Source: VHCN01 sp964589935 (GTDB taxonomy: Bacteria > Verrucomicrobiota > Verrucomicrobiia > Limisphaerales > VHCN01). From it: a stretch of 64,000 nt of DNA. Of this stretch, positions 9,303 through 19,394 are shown piece by piece (positions within the stretch are counted from its first letter, which is position 1; every line of letters starts with the position of its first letter). The notes below the pieces were generated by a model, which was given only the letters and a program-made list of their open reading frames with translations, was not told the origin of the DNA and did not search any database. Location: NCBI GenBank assembly GCA_964589935.1, contig CAZPVD010000001.1:496001-560000 (forward strand), given 5' to 3'. The position numbers and the translations under genes are program-made.

Positions 9303-9336
9303 CGCGGCGGCCCGTCGCGACTCGCGGGCGGCCGCG
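9303..9336 (+). terminator. Strong GC-rich hairpin directly after the first binding-protein gene
   Basis: The arms 9303-9314 and 9325-9336 are complementary at 11 of 12 positions with a 10-base loop, starting on the first base after the stop codon of the 7548-9302 gene and 51 bp before the second binding-protein start. No U-tract follows. It could slow or partly end transcription, or protect the upstream message, giving more of the first binding protein than of the rest. Confidence 0.6.
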
Positions 9337-9386
9337 ACAGCACTTTGAACTTCTCTCCGCCGCGCAGCGCCGCCATGCTTCGGTGC

Positions 9387-11045
9387 ATGAAATCACTGCG
9401 CCTGCTGCTCGCCGTAGCTCTTCCGCTCACCGGTTGCAAGCCGAAGCAGGTTTCAGCGCCGGACGATTCCCAGCCCGGCAAGACCGGCAAGGTTGAGCAG
9501 GTTTTTCACAAGGGCAACGGGGCGGAACCGCAGGACCTCGATCCAGCCATCGTCACCGGCGTCACGGAGCACCACATCATCATGTCGCTGCTCGAAGGCC
9601 TCGTGATCGAGGACCCGAAGGACTTGCATCCCATTCCCGGCGTCGCGGAAAAGTGGGACATTTCAGCAGAAGGAACTGTTTATACCTTCCACCTGCGCAA
9701 GAACGCCAAGTGGTCCAACGGCGCGACCGTGACTGCGAAGGATTTTCTCGAAAGTTACAAACGCATCCTCACGCCCACGCTCGCGTCGCAATACGCCTAC
9801 ATGCACTTCGTTGTGAAGAACGCAGAGAAATTCAACGAGGGAAAGCTCAAGGACTTCTCGCAGGTCGGTTACAAGGTGCTCGACGATTACACCTTCGAGA
9901 TCACGCTCGAAGCGCCCACGCCCTATCTGCTCTCGCTCATGTGCCACACGTCGTGGTTCCCCGTGCACGTCCCGACGGTCGCAAAGTTTGGCGATGCCTA
10001 CCAGCGCATCACTTCGGGCGCGGACGGCAAGTCCGGCGCGCAGGGCAACAAGTGGACGCGCCCCGGCAACTTTGTCGGCAACGGGCCGTTCCAGCTTGAG
10101 GAATGGCGCGAGAACGAGGTCATCGTCGTGAAGAAAAGCCCGACCTACTGGGATGCCGCGAGCGTGAAGCTCGCCGCCATTCATTTTCACGCCATCGAAA
10201 GCCAGGAAACAGAGGAGCGCGAATTCCGCGCCGGCAACCTGCATGTCACGGAAACACTGCCTCTGGCGAAGATTGACGTTTACAAGAAGAACAATCCGGA
10301 GCTGCTGCGCATTGATCCGTATCTTGGGAATTATTTCTACCGCATCAACACCACCAAGCCGCCACTCAACGACAAGCGCGTTCGCCGCGCGCTCGCGATG
10401 GCGATTGACCGCGATGCCATCGTCAAGTTTGTGACCAAGGGCGGGCAGTTGCCGGCGAACAGCCTCGTGCCGCCGGACACCGCCGGCTTCACCGGCGCCG
10501 CGCGCGTCCCGACGGACTTCACCGCCGCAAAAAAACTTCTTGCCGACGCGGGCTTTCCCGATGGCAAAGGCTTGCCGCCGATTGAACTGCTCTACAACAC
10601 GCAGGAGGCGCACAAGATCATCGCCGAGGCCATCCAGCAGATGTGGAAGAAAAACCTCGGCATCGAGGTGAAGCTGTTGAATCAGGAGTGGAAGGTGTAT
10701 CTCGACTCGCAACGGACGCTCAACTATCAGATTTGCCGCGCGGGCTGGATCGGCGACTACCCGGACCCGAACACGTTCATGGACATGTTTGTCACCGGCG
10801 GCGGCAACAATGAGACCGGCTGGAGCAACGCGGAATACGACCGGCTCATTCGTGAAGCCGGGCTGACTGGCGACCAGAAAAAACGCTACGAACTTTTCCA
10901 AAAAGCCGAGGCCATCCTCATGGACGAATGCCCCATCATTCCGATTTACTTTTACACGCACGTCCACCTCCAGCGCCCGAACCTGAAGGGCTGGTATCCG
11001 ACCATCCTTGACAATCATCCTTACAAATTCGTGTGGCTTGAATGA
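9387..11045 (+). CDS. oppA: Oligopeptide-binding lipoprotein, OppA-like (SBP family 5)
   Basis: An OppA-type binding protein of about 552 aa. The chosen ATG at 9387 yields a compact lipoprotein signal (MKSLRLLLAVALPLTGC, lipobox L-T-G-C). An ATG at 9375 and a TTG at 9345 are in frame but give worse signals. Family blocks include GAEPQDLDPAIVTGVTEHHI, GVAEKWDISAEGTVYTFHLR, NAKWSNGATVTAKDFLESYKRIL, and the C-terminal DYPDPNTFMDMF. It is followed after 33 bp by oppB and oppC, then oppD and oppF, so it is probably the dedicated receptor of that complete transporter. A strong GC-rich hairpin separates it from the binding-protein gene upstream. Confidence 0.93.
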   Translation: MKSLRLLLAVALPLTGCKPKQVSAPDDSQPGKTGKVEQVFHKGNGAEPQDLDPAIVTGVTEHHIIMSLLEGLVIEDPKDLHPIPGVAEKWDISAEGTVYTFHLRKNAKWSNGATVTAKDFLESYKRILTPTLASQYAYMHFVVKNAEKFNEGKLKDFSQVGYKVLDDYTFEITLEAPTPYLLSLMCHTSWFPVHVPTVAKFGDAYQRITSGADGKSGAQGNKWTRPGNFVGNGPFQLEEWRENEVIVVKKSPTYWDAASVKLAAIHFHAIESQETEEREFRAGNLHVTETLPLAKIDVYKKNNPELLRIDPYLGNYFYRINTTKPPLNDKRVRRALAMAIDRDAIVKFVTKGGQLPANSLVPPDTAGFTGAARVPTDFTAAKKLLADAGFPDGKGLPPIELLYNTQEAHKIIAEAIQQMWKKNLGIEVKLLNQEWKVYLDSQRTLNYQICRAGWIGDYPDPNTFMDMFVTGGGNNETGWSNAEYDRLIREAGLTGDQKKRYELFQKAEAILMDECPIIPIYFYTHVHLQRPNLKGWYPTILDNHPYKFVWLE

Positions 11046-11078
11046 CACACCACTGAATTCACTCTTCCTTCGCAGGTC

Positions 11079-11996
11079 ATGTTCCGCTTCATCTCTCGAC
11101 GCATTTTGCAGACGATTCCGGTGCTGTTCATCGTGGCGACGCTGACGTTCTTCATGCTGCGGTTCGCACCGGGCGGGCCGTTCACCGCCGAGAAAAATTT
11201 CCCGCCTGAAATCCAGAAGCAGTTGCGCGCCGCCTATCACCTCGACGAGCCGCTGTTCAAGCAATACCTGATCGAACTGGACAAATGGCTGCACGGCGAT
11301 CTCGGCGTCTCGACGAAGCACCTGAACCGCCGCGTCTCCGAGGTCATCGCCCGGCACGCGCCCGTTTCCGCGCAACTCGGCTTGTGGGCGCTGCTCATCG
11401 GCCTCACGCTCGGCGTGCCCGCGGGAGTGATCGCCGCCTACAAGCCGAACACCGCGACCGATTACATCCCGATGTCGTGCGCGATGGCCGGCATCTGCGT
11501 GCCCACGTTCGTGCTCGGGCCGCTGCTGGCGCTGACGTTTGCGCTGTGGCTTAAATGGTTTAATCCCTCCGGCTGGAACCAGCCCAAGGACCTTGTGCTG
11601 CCCGCGTTCACGCTCGGCGCAACGCTCGCCGCCTACATCGCGCGGCTCACCCGCGGCGGAATGCTCGAAATCATGAGCCAGGACTTCATCCGCACCGCGC
11701 GCGCGAAGGGCGCGAGCGGGCTGCGCATCCTCGCGAGGCACGCGCTGCGTGGCGGATTGCTGCCGGTCATTTCGTTTCTCGGCCCGGCGATTGCGGGCCT
11801 TATCACCGGCTCGTTCGTCGTGGAGACGGTCTTCAACATCCCAGGGCTGGGAAGATATTTCGTCGGTGCGGCGTTTGACCGCGATTACACGATGGTCACT
11901 GGCACCGTGCTCTTTTACGCCACGCTCATCCTCCTGCTGAACCTCGTCGTGGACATCGTGCTTGTCTGGCTGAACCCCAAGCTGCGCTTCGAATAA
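11079..11996 (+). CDS. oppB: Oligopeptide ABC transporter permease OppB
   Basis: A 305-aa membrane subunit with the OppB N-terminal signature (FISRRILQTIPVLFIVATLTFFMLRFAPGGP is split over residues 3-33; the first helix is about 8-28). The EAA loop is ARAKGASGLRILARHALRGG. Six transmembrane helices and the length match OppB of enteric bacteria (306 aa). The stop codon TAA is immediately followed by the ATG of oppC, so the two are translated in tandem. It belongs to the plus-strand unit oppA-oppB-oppC-(repeat)-oppD-lipoprotein-oppF. Confidence 0.95.
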   Translation: MFRFISRRILQTIPVLFIVATLTFFMLRFAPGGPFTAEKNFPPEIQKQLRAAYHLDEPLFKQYLIELDKWLHGDLGVSTKHLNRRVSEVIARHAPVSAQLGLWALLIGLTLGVPAGVIAAYKPNTATDYIPMSCAMAGICVPTFVLGPLLALTFALWLKWFNPSGWNQPKDLVLPAFTLGATLAAYIARLTRGGMLEIMSQDFIRTARAKGASGLRILARHALRGGLLPVISFLGPAIAGLITGSFVVETVFNIPGLGRYFVGAAFDRDYTMVTGTVLFYATLILLLNLVVDIVLVWLNPKLRFE

Positions 11997-12896
11997 ATGG
12001 CCGACACACTCAACCCAACCGCGTTGACGCCGATTGATGAAGTCGAAGCCGGCTCGTCGCTCTCGCACGACGCCTGGCTGCGATTGCGCAAGAACCACAT
12101 GGCGACGGCGAGCTTCGTCATTCTCGCGATGCTCTCGCTCGCGTGCTTCGTCGGCCCACTCGCGAGTCCCTACACTTACGAAGGACAAGACCTCGCGCTC
12201 GGCGCTTCTCCACCCAGCGCGAAGCACTGGCTCGGCACCGACGCGCTCGGCCGCGACCAGCTCACGCGCTTGCTTTACGGTGGTCGCGTCTCTCTCCTCG
12301 TCGGACTTGCGGCCACGGCGGTCGCGCTGCTCATCGGTGTGCCCTACGGTGCGGTGTCAGGCTACTTCGGCGGGAAACTCGACGCCTTCATGATGCGTGT
12401 TGTGGACATCCTTTACGCGCTGCCGTTCACCATCTTCGTCATCCTGCTGATGGTGGTGTTCGGACGCAGCATTTATCTGCTGTTTGGCGCCATCGGTGCG
12501 GTCGAATGGCTCACGATGGCGCGCATCGTTCGTGGCCAGGTGCAGGCGCTCAAGCGACAGGAATTCATCGAAGCCGCGCAGGCGCTTGGCTTGCGCCGGC
12601 GGCGAATCATCCTGCGCCACATGGTGCCGAACGTCCTTGGGCCGGTGATCGTTTATGCCACGCTGCTCGTGCCTGCCGTGATGCTGCTGGAAGCCTTCCT
12701 CAGTTTTCTCGGCCTCGGCGTGCAACCGCCGATGAGCTCGTGGGGCCTGATGATCAAGGACGGCGCGGACCGAATGGAAGAAAGCTGGTGGCTGCTGATC
12801 TTCCCCGGCGCGACTCTCGCGGTGACCTTGTTCTGCCTGAACTTTCTCGGCGACGGCCTGCGCGACGCACTCGACGTGCGGGCGAGCAAAGACTGA
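11997..12896 (+). CDS. oppC: Oligopeptide ABC transporter permease OppC
   Basis: A 299-aa permease with OppC hallmarks: a cytoplasmic N-terminus of about 35 residues, LGTDALGRDQLTRLLYGGRVSL after the first periplasmic loop, EAA loop EAAQALGLRRRRIILRHMVPNVLG, and a C-terminus ending NFLGDGLRDALD, a very conserved OppC/DppC tail. Translation starts on the base after the oppB stop. The usual direct connection to oppD is broken here by 186 bp that hold a nested inverted repeat, described separately. Confidence 0.95.
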   Translation: MADTLNPTALTPIDEVEAGSSLSHDAWLRLRKNHMATASFVILAMLSLACFVGPLASPYTYEGQDLALGASPPSAKHWLGTDALGRDQLTRLLYGGRVSLLVGLAATAVALLIGVPYGAVSGYFGGKLDAFMMRVVDILYALPFTIFVILLMVVFGRSIYLLFGAIGAVEWLTMARIVRGQVQALKRQEFIEAAQALGLRRRRIILRHMVPNVLGPVIVYATLLVPAVMLLEAFLSFLGLGVQPPMSSWGLMIKDGADRMEESWWLLIFPGATLAVTLFCLNFLGDGLRDALDVRASKD

Positions 12897-12902
12897 TTCT
12901 TC

Positions 12903-13072
12903 AGCCACGGATGAAACACAGATCAAACACGGACGAAGGGCTTGATAAGGAAAGCAGGAATGCAGGAGCGGCGGCATTTGCAGCCCGCAGATTTCTTCTC
13001 CTGCCTTCCTGCCTTCCTTATAAAATCTCGCCATCTCCCCATCCGTGTTTCATCCGTGTTTCATCCGTGGCT
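12903..13072. repeat. Nested long inverted repeat between oppC and oppD
   Basis: Two nested pairs of arms can be read. The outer arms are 12903-12935 (agccacggatgaaacac...) and 13040-13072 (...catccgtggct), complementary at 30 of 33 positions. Each arm itself contains repeated copies of an 'acggatgaaac'-like unit. The inner arms are 12945-12968 and 12998-13021, complementary at 22 of 24 positions. The centre is about 29 bases. The RNA would form an imperfect hairpin of roughly 57 pairs. Motifs of the type 'ccacggatgaacacggatg' are, as I recall, widespread as intergenic repeats in Verrucomicrobiota and other groups, so this is probably a copy of a dispersed element inserted in the operon rather than a local terminator. 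Confidence 0.85.
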
Positions 13073-13082
13073 CAAAATTTCC

Positions 13083-14063
13083 ATGCCGCTTCTTGAAATC
13101 AAAAATCTCCGCACCGCGTTCCACACGCGCAACGGCGTCGTGCGCGCGGTGGATGGCGTGTCGTTCAGCGTCGAGAAGGGCGAGACGCTCGGCATCGTCG
13201 GCGAAAGTGGCTCAGGCAAGTCCGTCACGTGCTACTCGCTCATGGGCCTCGTGCCTCAGCCGCCCGGACGCATCGAGGGCGGACAGGCGCTCTTCGACGG
13301 CGCGGACCTGCTCGCGATGAAGGAGGCGGACTTGAACCGCATTCGCGGAAAACGCATCGCGATGATTTTTCAGGATCCGATGACGTCACTGAATCCCTTC
13401 ATGCGCGTCGAGGATCAGATCATCGAGCCACTGCTCATCCACGAGCACACGCCGCGCGCCGAGGCCGTGAAGCGCGCCGTGAAGGCGCTCGATGACGTTG
13501 GCGTGCCGGACGCCGCCCGTCGCATCCGCAGCTACCCGCACGAATTCAGCGGCGGCATGAGGCAGCGCGTGATGATCGCGATGGCGCTCATCACGCGGCC
13601 GGAATTGCTCATCGCCGACGAGCCGACGACCGCACTCGACGTGACTGTGCAGGCGCAGATTCTCGAACTCATCACGAAGATGCAGCGCGAGCTGGGCATG
13701 GCGGTCATCTGGGTCAGCCACGACCTCGGCGTGGTGGCGGGCTTTTGCCAGCGCGTGCTGGTGATGTATGCCGGCCGCATCGTTGAGAGCGGCCCGACCG
13801 CGCGGCTCTACGCGCACCCGCGGCATCCCTACAACCGCGCCTTGCAGAAATCCATCCCCGCGCTACAGCAGAAAGGCGCCGAACTCTACACCATTTCCGG
13901 AATGCCGCCCGATTTGTCGAAGCCAATCGCCGGCTGTGCCTTCGCCCCGCGCTGCGAGTTCGCGGCCGATGCGTGCCGCGTGGGAGAGATGACCTTGCAG
14001 GAAGTCGAGCCGGGCTACGCAACGGCGTGCGTGCGCGCGCAACGCGGAGAGCTAGAGCTATGA
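13083..14063 (+). CDS. oppD: Oligopeptide ABC transporter ATP-binding protein OppD
   Basis: A 326-aa ATPase. Walker A GESGSGKS is at residues 40-47, the ABC signature is SGGMRQR, and Walker B leads into LLIADEPTTALDVT. The C-terminal oligopeptide-transporter extension has the cysteine pattern CAFAPRCEFAADAC. The start at ATG 13083 (MPLLEIKNLRTAF) was chosen because the open frame upstream only translates the inverted repeat. Its stop overlaps the start of the following lipoprotein gene (ATGA at 14060-14063). It energises peptide import with OppF and, by context, may also drive the second permease pair encoded at 5.4-7.4 kb. Confidence 0.96.
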   Translation: MPLLEIKNLRTAFHTRNGVVRAVDGVSFSVEKGETLGIVGESGSGKSVTCYSLMGLVPQPPGRIEGGQALFDGADLLAMKEADLNRIRGKRIAMIFQDPMTSLNPFMRVEDQIIEPLLIHEHTPRAEAVKRAVKALDDVGVPDAARRIRSYPHEFSGGMRQRVMIAMALITRPELLIADEPTTALDVTVQAQILELITKMQRELGMAVIWVSHDLGVVAGFCQRVLVMYAGRIVESGPTARLYAHPRHPYNRALQKSIPALQQKGAELYTISGMPPDLSKPIAGCAFAPRCEFAADACRVGEMTLQEVEPGYATACVRAQRGELEL

Positions 14064-14575
14064 TTTCAAAAGGACTCTTTCTATTTCTCGTTTGCATCCT
14101 TGTCTCTTTCACTAGCGGGTGCGTGTTTATTGAGAAACTTCAGGCAGTGCGTAGATTCGACCGAACACAGAATGCTCTTCCTGAACAAACGAGGCGTGTT
14201 CTGGAGACGGGGGAACGATTCGTTCTTCTCGCAATTGACCCTCGTGACGAGCCAACTCCGTCGCCCAAGGAGACATTTCACGATTACGGTGTTTTGGGAA
14301 AGGCAGAGGTTCGTGATAACGCGCAAAGGGCCACATTGTTGAAAGCTCTCTACAAGGGAATCTCTGATTCGGATGGTGATGTAGCCGCTTGTTTCCATCC
14401 CCGACACGGAATCAGCGCTACTCTCGGCGATGAAAAGGTTGACCTTCTAATCTGCTTTGAGTGCCTCTCCATTCACACCTACGCCAAACATGGAAAGAGT
14501 GTGCTCACGACACGCTCGCCACAAAAAGCGTTCAATCAGGCGTTGGAAAGAGCGGGCCTGCCGCTGGCAAAGTGA
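14060..14575 (+). CDS. Small lipoprotein of unknown function inserted between oppD and oppF
   Basis: A 171-aa protein with a clear type II signal peptide (MISKGLFLFLVCILVSFTSGC, Cys21). No family recognised. The mature part is soluble and includes the blocks RRVLETGERFVLLAIDPRDEP, ACFHPRHGISATLGDEKVDLLICFECLSIH and KAFNQALERAGLPLAK. The HPRHGISA and ICFECL pieces resemble small proteins with CFxPRH/CFEC-type motifs found scattered in diverse bacteria, but I cannot name one. It overlaps oppD by 4 bp and stops 9 bp before oppF. Its codons are visibly more A/T-rich than those of the opp genes on both sides, which suggests later acquisition. Confidence 0.8.
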   Translation: MISKGLFLFLVCILVSFTSGCVFIEKLQAVRRFDRTQNALPEQTRRVLETGERFVLLAIDPRDEPTPSPKETFHDYGVLGKAEVRDNAQRATLLKALYKGISDSDGDVAACFHPRHGISATLGDEKVDLLICFECLSIHTYAKHGKSVLTTRSPQKAFNQALERAGLPLAK

Positions 14576-14584
14576 TTTGCGACT

Positions 14585-15574
<990 letters not shown>

Positions 15575-15580
15575 ATTCCT

Positions 15581-16792
<1,212 letters not shown>

Positions 16793-16797
16793 AGAAC

Positions 16798-16998
16798 TCA
16801 GGATTGCCTCTTCTCCATTGCTCCGACGCGCTTTTCCAATTCCTCAAGGCGCGATTCCAACTCTTCCAGCTCGTCGTCGTCCGGCTTGATGCCGAAGAGT
16901 TTTTTTAATGCCTCATCCAGTCCAGTGAGCGATGCGAGCATCCACCAGGCGATGCCGATGGCCATGGCCCATGTGACAATTTCGAATGGATTTTTCAT
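16798..16998 (-). CDS. Small membrane/coiled-coil protein between trpF and trpB
   Basis: A 66-aa protein with an N-terminal hydrophobic helix (about residues 6-26) and a highly charged C-terminal half (about 39-63) with leucines at heptad spacing (DDELEELESRLEELEKRV), a likely coiled coil. No family recognised. It starts 27 bp after trpF and stops 5 bp before trpB, with all three on the minus strand. That spacing argues for a real, co-expressed gene. The layout would allow it to tether or oligomerise at the membrane. Any link to tryptophan synthesis is inference from position. Confidence 0.78.
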   Translation of the reverse strand: MKNPFEIVTWAMAIGIAWWMLASLTGLDEALKKLFGIKPDDDELEELESRLEELEKRVGAMEKRQS

Positions 16999-17025
16999 GC
17001 GTGTGGTTGCGGTTTGTTGTTTGTA

Positions 17026-17661
17026 TCAGCGCTGCTCCTGTTCGACGGAGTGGACGTTTGCGATGAAGGCTTCGATGAGTTTCGCATTCTTCCGGCCCGG
17101 CGAGTCTTCCACGCCGCTGGAAACGTCCACGGCGTAGGGCCAAACTTCATGAATCGCCTCGGCGACGTTTTCCGGAGTGAGTCCGCCGGCGAGAATGACT
17201 GGCCGGCCGTAATCCTTTGCCTGCCAGGCCAGTTCCCAATTGAACGTCACGCCGGTGCCGCCGAGCTTGTCTTCGACGTGGCTGTCGAGGAGCCACGCGT
17301 CCGTGTCAAACGGCGGCAGCGCGGCGAGCGATTTCGCATCGCGTATGCGGAACGACTTCACAACCTTGAGCGGCGCGAAGCGCGTGCAGAGCTCCGGCGT
17401 TTCGTCGCCGTGAAATTGAAGCGTGTCGAGGCCGCAGTCTCTCGCCCTGCTCCTCACGAACTCCTCGGTTGCATTCACGAACACGCCGACCTTCGAGATG
17501 AACGGCGGGAGTTTGGCGATGATGGCGGAGGCCTGCTGCGGCGTGAGGTTGCGCGGGCTTTGTTCATAGAAGACGAAGCCCAGCGCGTTCGCACCCGCCT
17601 CGACCGCGGCAATCGCATCGTCGAGGCGCGTGATGCCGCAGATTTTGACTTTGACGCTCAC
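17026..17661 (-). CDS. trpF: Phosphoribosylanthranilate isomerase
   Basis: Catalyses the Amadori rearrangement of N-(5'-phosphoribosyl)anthranilate to CdRP, the third step of tryptophan synthesis, as a monofunctional (beta/alpha)8 barrel. Motifs: VKVKICGITRLDDA at the N-terminus with the catalytic cysteine, DTLQFHGDE, LLDSHVEDKLGGTGVTFNW with the catalytic aspartate, LAGGLTPENV, and DVSSGVEDSPGRKN near the end. GTG at 17661 gives the family-like start (MSVKVKICG, 211 aa). An in-frame ATG at 17691 would add ten poorly conserved residues. First gene of the trpF-small protein-trpB unit, divergent from the MFS gene at 17900. Confidence 0.96.
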   Translation of the reverse strand: MSVKVKICGITRLDDAIAAVEAGANALGFVFYEQSPRNLTPQQASAIIAKLPPFISKVGVFVNATEEFVRSRARDCGLDTLQFHGDETPELCTRFAPLKVVKSFRIRDAKSLAALPPFDTDAWLLDSHVEDKLGGTGVTFNWELAWQAKDYGRPVILAGGLTPENVAEAIHEVWPYAVDVSSGVEDSPGRKNAKLIEAFIANVHSVEQEQR

Positions 17662-17842
17662 GGTGGCGGCAGTATCCGCGCGCGGAAGCATTCGGGCAAT
17701 GCGAAGTTTTTGATTGCGACTGTCACCCTTCGCCTGTGCGAAGCGTCCCAATCTGCATCGCATGAACGAAAGAAACGAAGTTCCCGTTGCCTCGCGGCGT
17801 CGGATTCCATTACTGTGAAGCCGTGTCCGCAAAATGTCTGAC

Positions 17843-17859
17843 ACGAGAAACCGTCTCGT
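17843..17859. promoter_or_regulatory. Short perfect inverted repeat in the trpF/MFS divergent intergenic region
   Basis: acgaga (17843-17848) and tctcgt (17854-17859) form a perfect 6-bp stem with a 5-base loop. The left arm motif cacgaga recurs at 17871. It lies 41 bp before the MFS start and about 180 bp before the trpF start. It could be an operator or a leader hairpin. No matching partner or known operator consensus is recognised, so the role is open. Confidence 0.35.
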
Positions 17860-17899
17860 TTGAAGCGCAGCACGAGAAATCTGAACGATCCCACCCCTG

Positions 17900-19393
17900 A
17901 TGAAACGTTCCAAGGACACCCACCGGCTCACGCGCTACGAACAGAACATAGAGCGCGTCCAGACGGACACAAAATTCCTCAAGCGCGCCGACTTCGAGCC
18001 GTTTGCGACCGCGGGCGCGCCCACGCCGGCGAAGGAAGCCCAATCGCTCAAGGAACTTTCCCCGCGCCAGTGGAAGAGCGGCATCGCCGCGTGGTTGGGC
18101 TGGCTCTTCGACGGGCTGGACATGCACCTTTACGGGTTGGTCGCGTCCACGTTCGTCGCGTCGCTGCTCATCGGGCAGGGTTTGATTCCCCACGACGCCA
18201 CGCCCGCGCACGATCTTGTGAAGGAGAAGAGCGGACTGATCCAAGCCGCATTTTTGATGGGCTGGGCGCTGGGCGGTGGTTTCTTCGGGCGAATCGGTGA
18301 CCTGCTCGGGCGCAGCCGCGCGCTGAGTTTCACCATTCTCACTTACGCGCTGTTCACGGGCCTTTCATTCTTCGCGCAGACGTGGTGGCAGTTGCTCATC
18401 TTCCGATTTGTTGCGGCGCTGGGCATCGGCGGCGAGTGGGCCGTCGGCTCGTCGCTGCTTTCCGAAACGTGGCCGCGCGCGTGGCGCCCGTGGATCGCCG
18501 CCGTGCTGCAAACCGGCGTGAACATCGGCGTGTTGCTCGCCTGCCTCACGACATTCTTCATGGCCAATGTGCCGCCGAAATACGTCTTCCTCGTCGGCGT
18601 GCTGCCCGCGCTGCTTGTTTTCTGGATTCGCCGCAACGTGCCCGAGCCGGAGGAGTGGGCCACGGCAAGCGCACAGGCTGGCGACAAAAAACCCGGCATC
18701 GCAGACCTGTTCGCGCCCGGCGTGCGGCGGCTCACCTTTTTGAGCATCATCGTGTGCGCCTGCGGATTGACGGCGTGGTGGGCCTTCATGTTCTGGCACG
18801 CGCAGCACCTGCGGAACCTTCCCGATCTCGCCGAGGCGGCGAAGGCCAAGTTCGCGGCGACCGCGGCCAGCAGCGGCGCGGACGAGGAAAAATGGGTTGC
18901 GGCCTACAAGCAGGAATGGGTCAGCATCGCGTTCTTTGTCGTCATCGTGTCGAGCATCGTTGGCAACTTCTTCGCGTCCGCGATTGCGCGGCTGTTTGGC
19001 TACCGCCGCTCCATCGCGCTGTGCTACCTCGGTTTCTTCGTGACGATGGGCGCGACGTTCATGGAGCCGCGCGGCTGGGAATCGCTCGTGTGGTTCTGGT
19101 TTCCAGCGGTGGGATTTTTCTCAGGCGTGTTCGGCCTCTTCACGATGTATCTGCCCCCGCTCTTCCCGACGCTGCTGCGCACGACTGGCGCGGGCTTCTG
19201 CTACAATATCGGCCGCATGGCGGCTGCGGCAGGCGTGGTTTTTTTCGGATCACTCTCCAGCCAAGGCGATTTCAGCCAGACGCTGCTTTTCGCCGCGTGC
19301 CTGTTTGTTCCGGCCACGTTTGTTGCGCTGTTCCTGCCTGAACATTCCGCAGACGGCAGGCCCATCTCCACGCCGGCACCAAATTCCCCTTGA
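17900..19393 (+). CDS. MFS transporter, sugar/organic-acid proton symporter type
   Basis: A 497-aa major facilitator protein. A hydrophilic N-terminal tail of about 60 residues precedes the first helix (WLGWLFDGLDMHLYG). The DGxD pattern in helix 1 and the motif-A loop GRIGDLLGRSR are typical of the aromatic-acid/sialic-acid/metabolite:H+ symporter group. A long loop between helices 7 and 8 (LRNLPDLAEAAKAKFAAT) is seen. Helix 10-11 carries YLPPLFPTLLRTTGAGFCYN, the usual block of this group. It stands alone on the plus strand, its stop 1 bp from that of the convergent DUF1501 gene. Substrate not predictable. Confidence 0.88.
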   Translation: MKRSKDTHRLTRYEQNIERVQTDTKFLKRADFEPFATAGAPTPAKEAQSLKELSPRQWKSGIAAWLGWLFDGLDMHLYGLVASTFVASLLIGQGLIPHDATPAHDLVKEKSGLIQAAFLMGWALGGGFFGRIGDLLGRSRALSFTILTYALFTGLSFFAQTWWQLLIFRFVAALGIGGEWAVGSSLLSETWPRAWRPWIAAVLQTGVNIGVLLACLTTFFMANVPPKYVFLVGVLPALLVFWIRRNVPEPEEWATASAQAGDKKPGIADLFAPGVRRLTFLSIIVCACGLTAWWAFMFWHAQHLRNLPDLAEAAKAKFAATAASSGADEEKWVAAYKQEWVSIAFFVVIVSSIVGNFFASAIARLFGYRRSIALCYLGFFVTMGATFMEPRGWESLVWFWFPAVGFFSGVFGLFTMYLPPLFPTLLRTTGAGFCYNIGRMAAAAGVVFFGSLSSQGDFSQTLLFAACLFVPATFVALFLPEHSADGRPISTPAPNSP

Positions 19394-19394
19394 G

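Noticed and set aside
9663..12227. Very long open frame on the minus strand opposite oppA, oppB and oppC
   Set aside because: It is exactly antisense to three clearly recognised genes, is rich in Arg, Ala, Glu and His without any domain or signal, and is the usual by-product of G+C-rich codon bias.
12903..13072. CRISPR-like array suggested by the iterated acggatgaaac words
   Set aside because: The repeats are inverted, degenerate and not separated by regular spacers; no cas genes are nearby.
12942..13082. N-terminal extension of OppD upstream of 13083
   Set aside because: It only translates the nested inverted repeat and has no ATPase-family sequence; MPLLEIKNL at 13083 is the family start.
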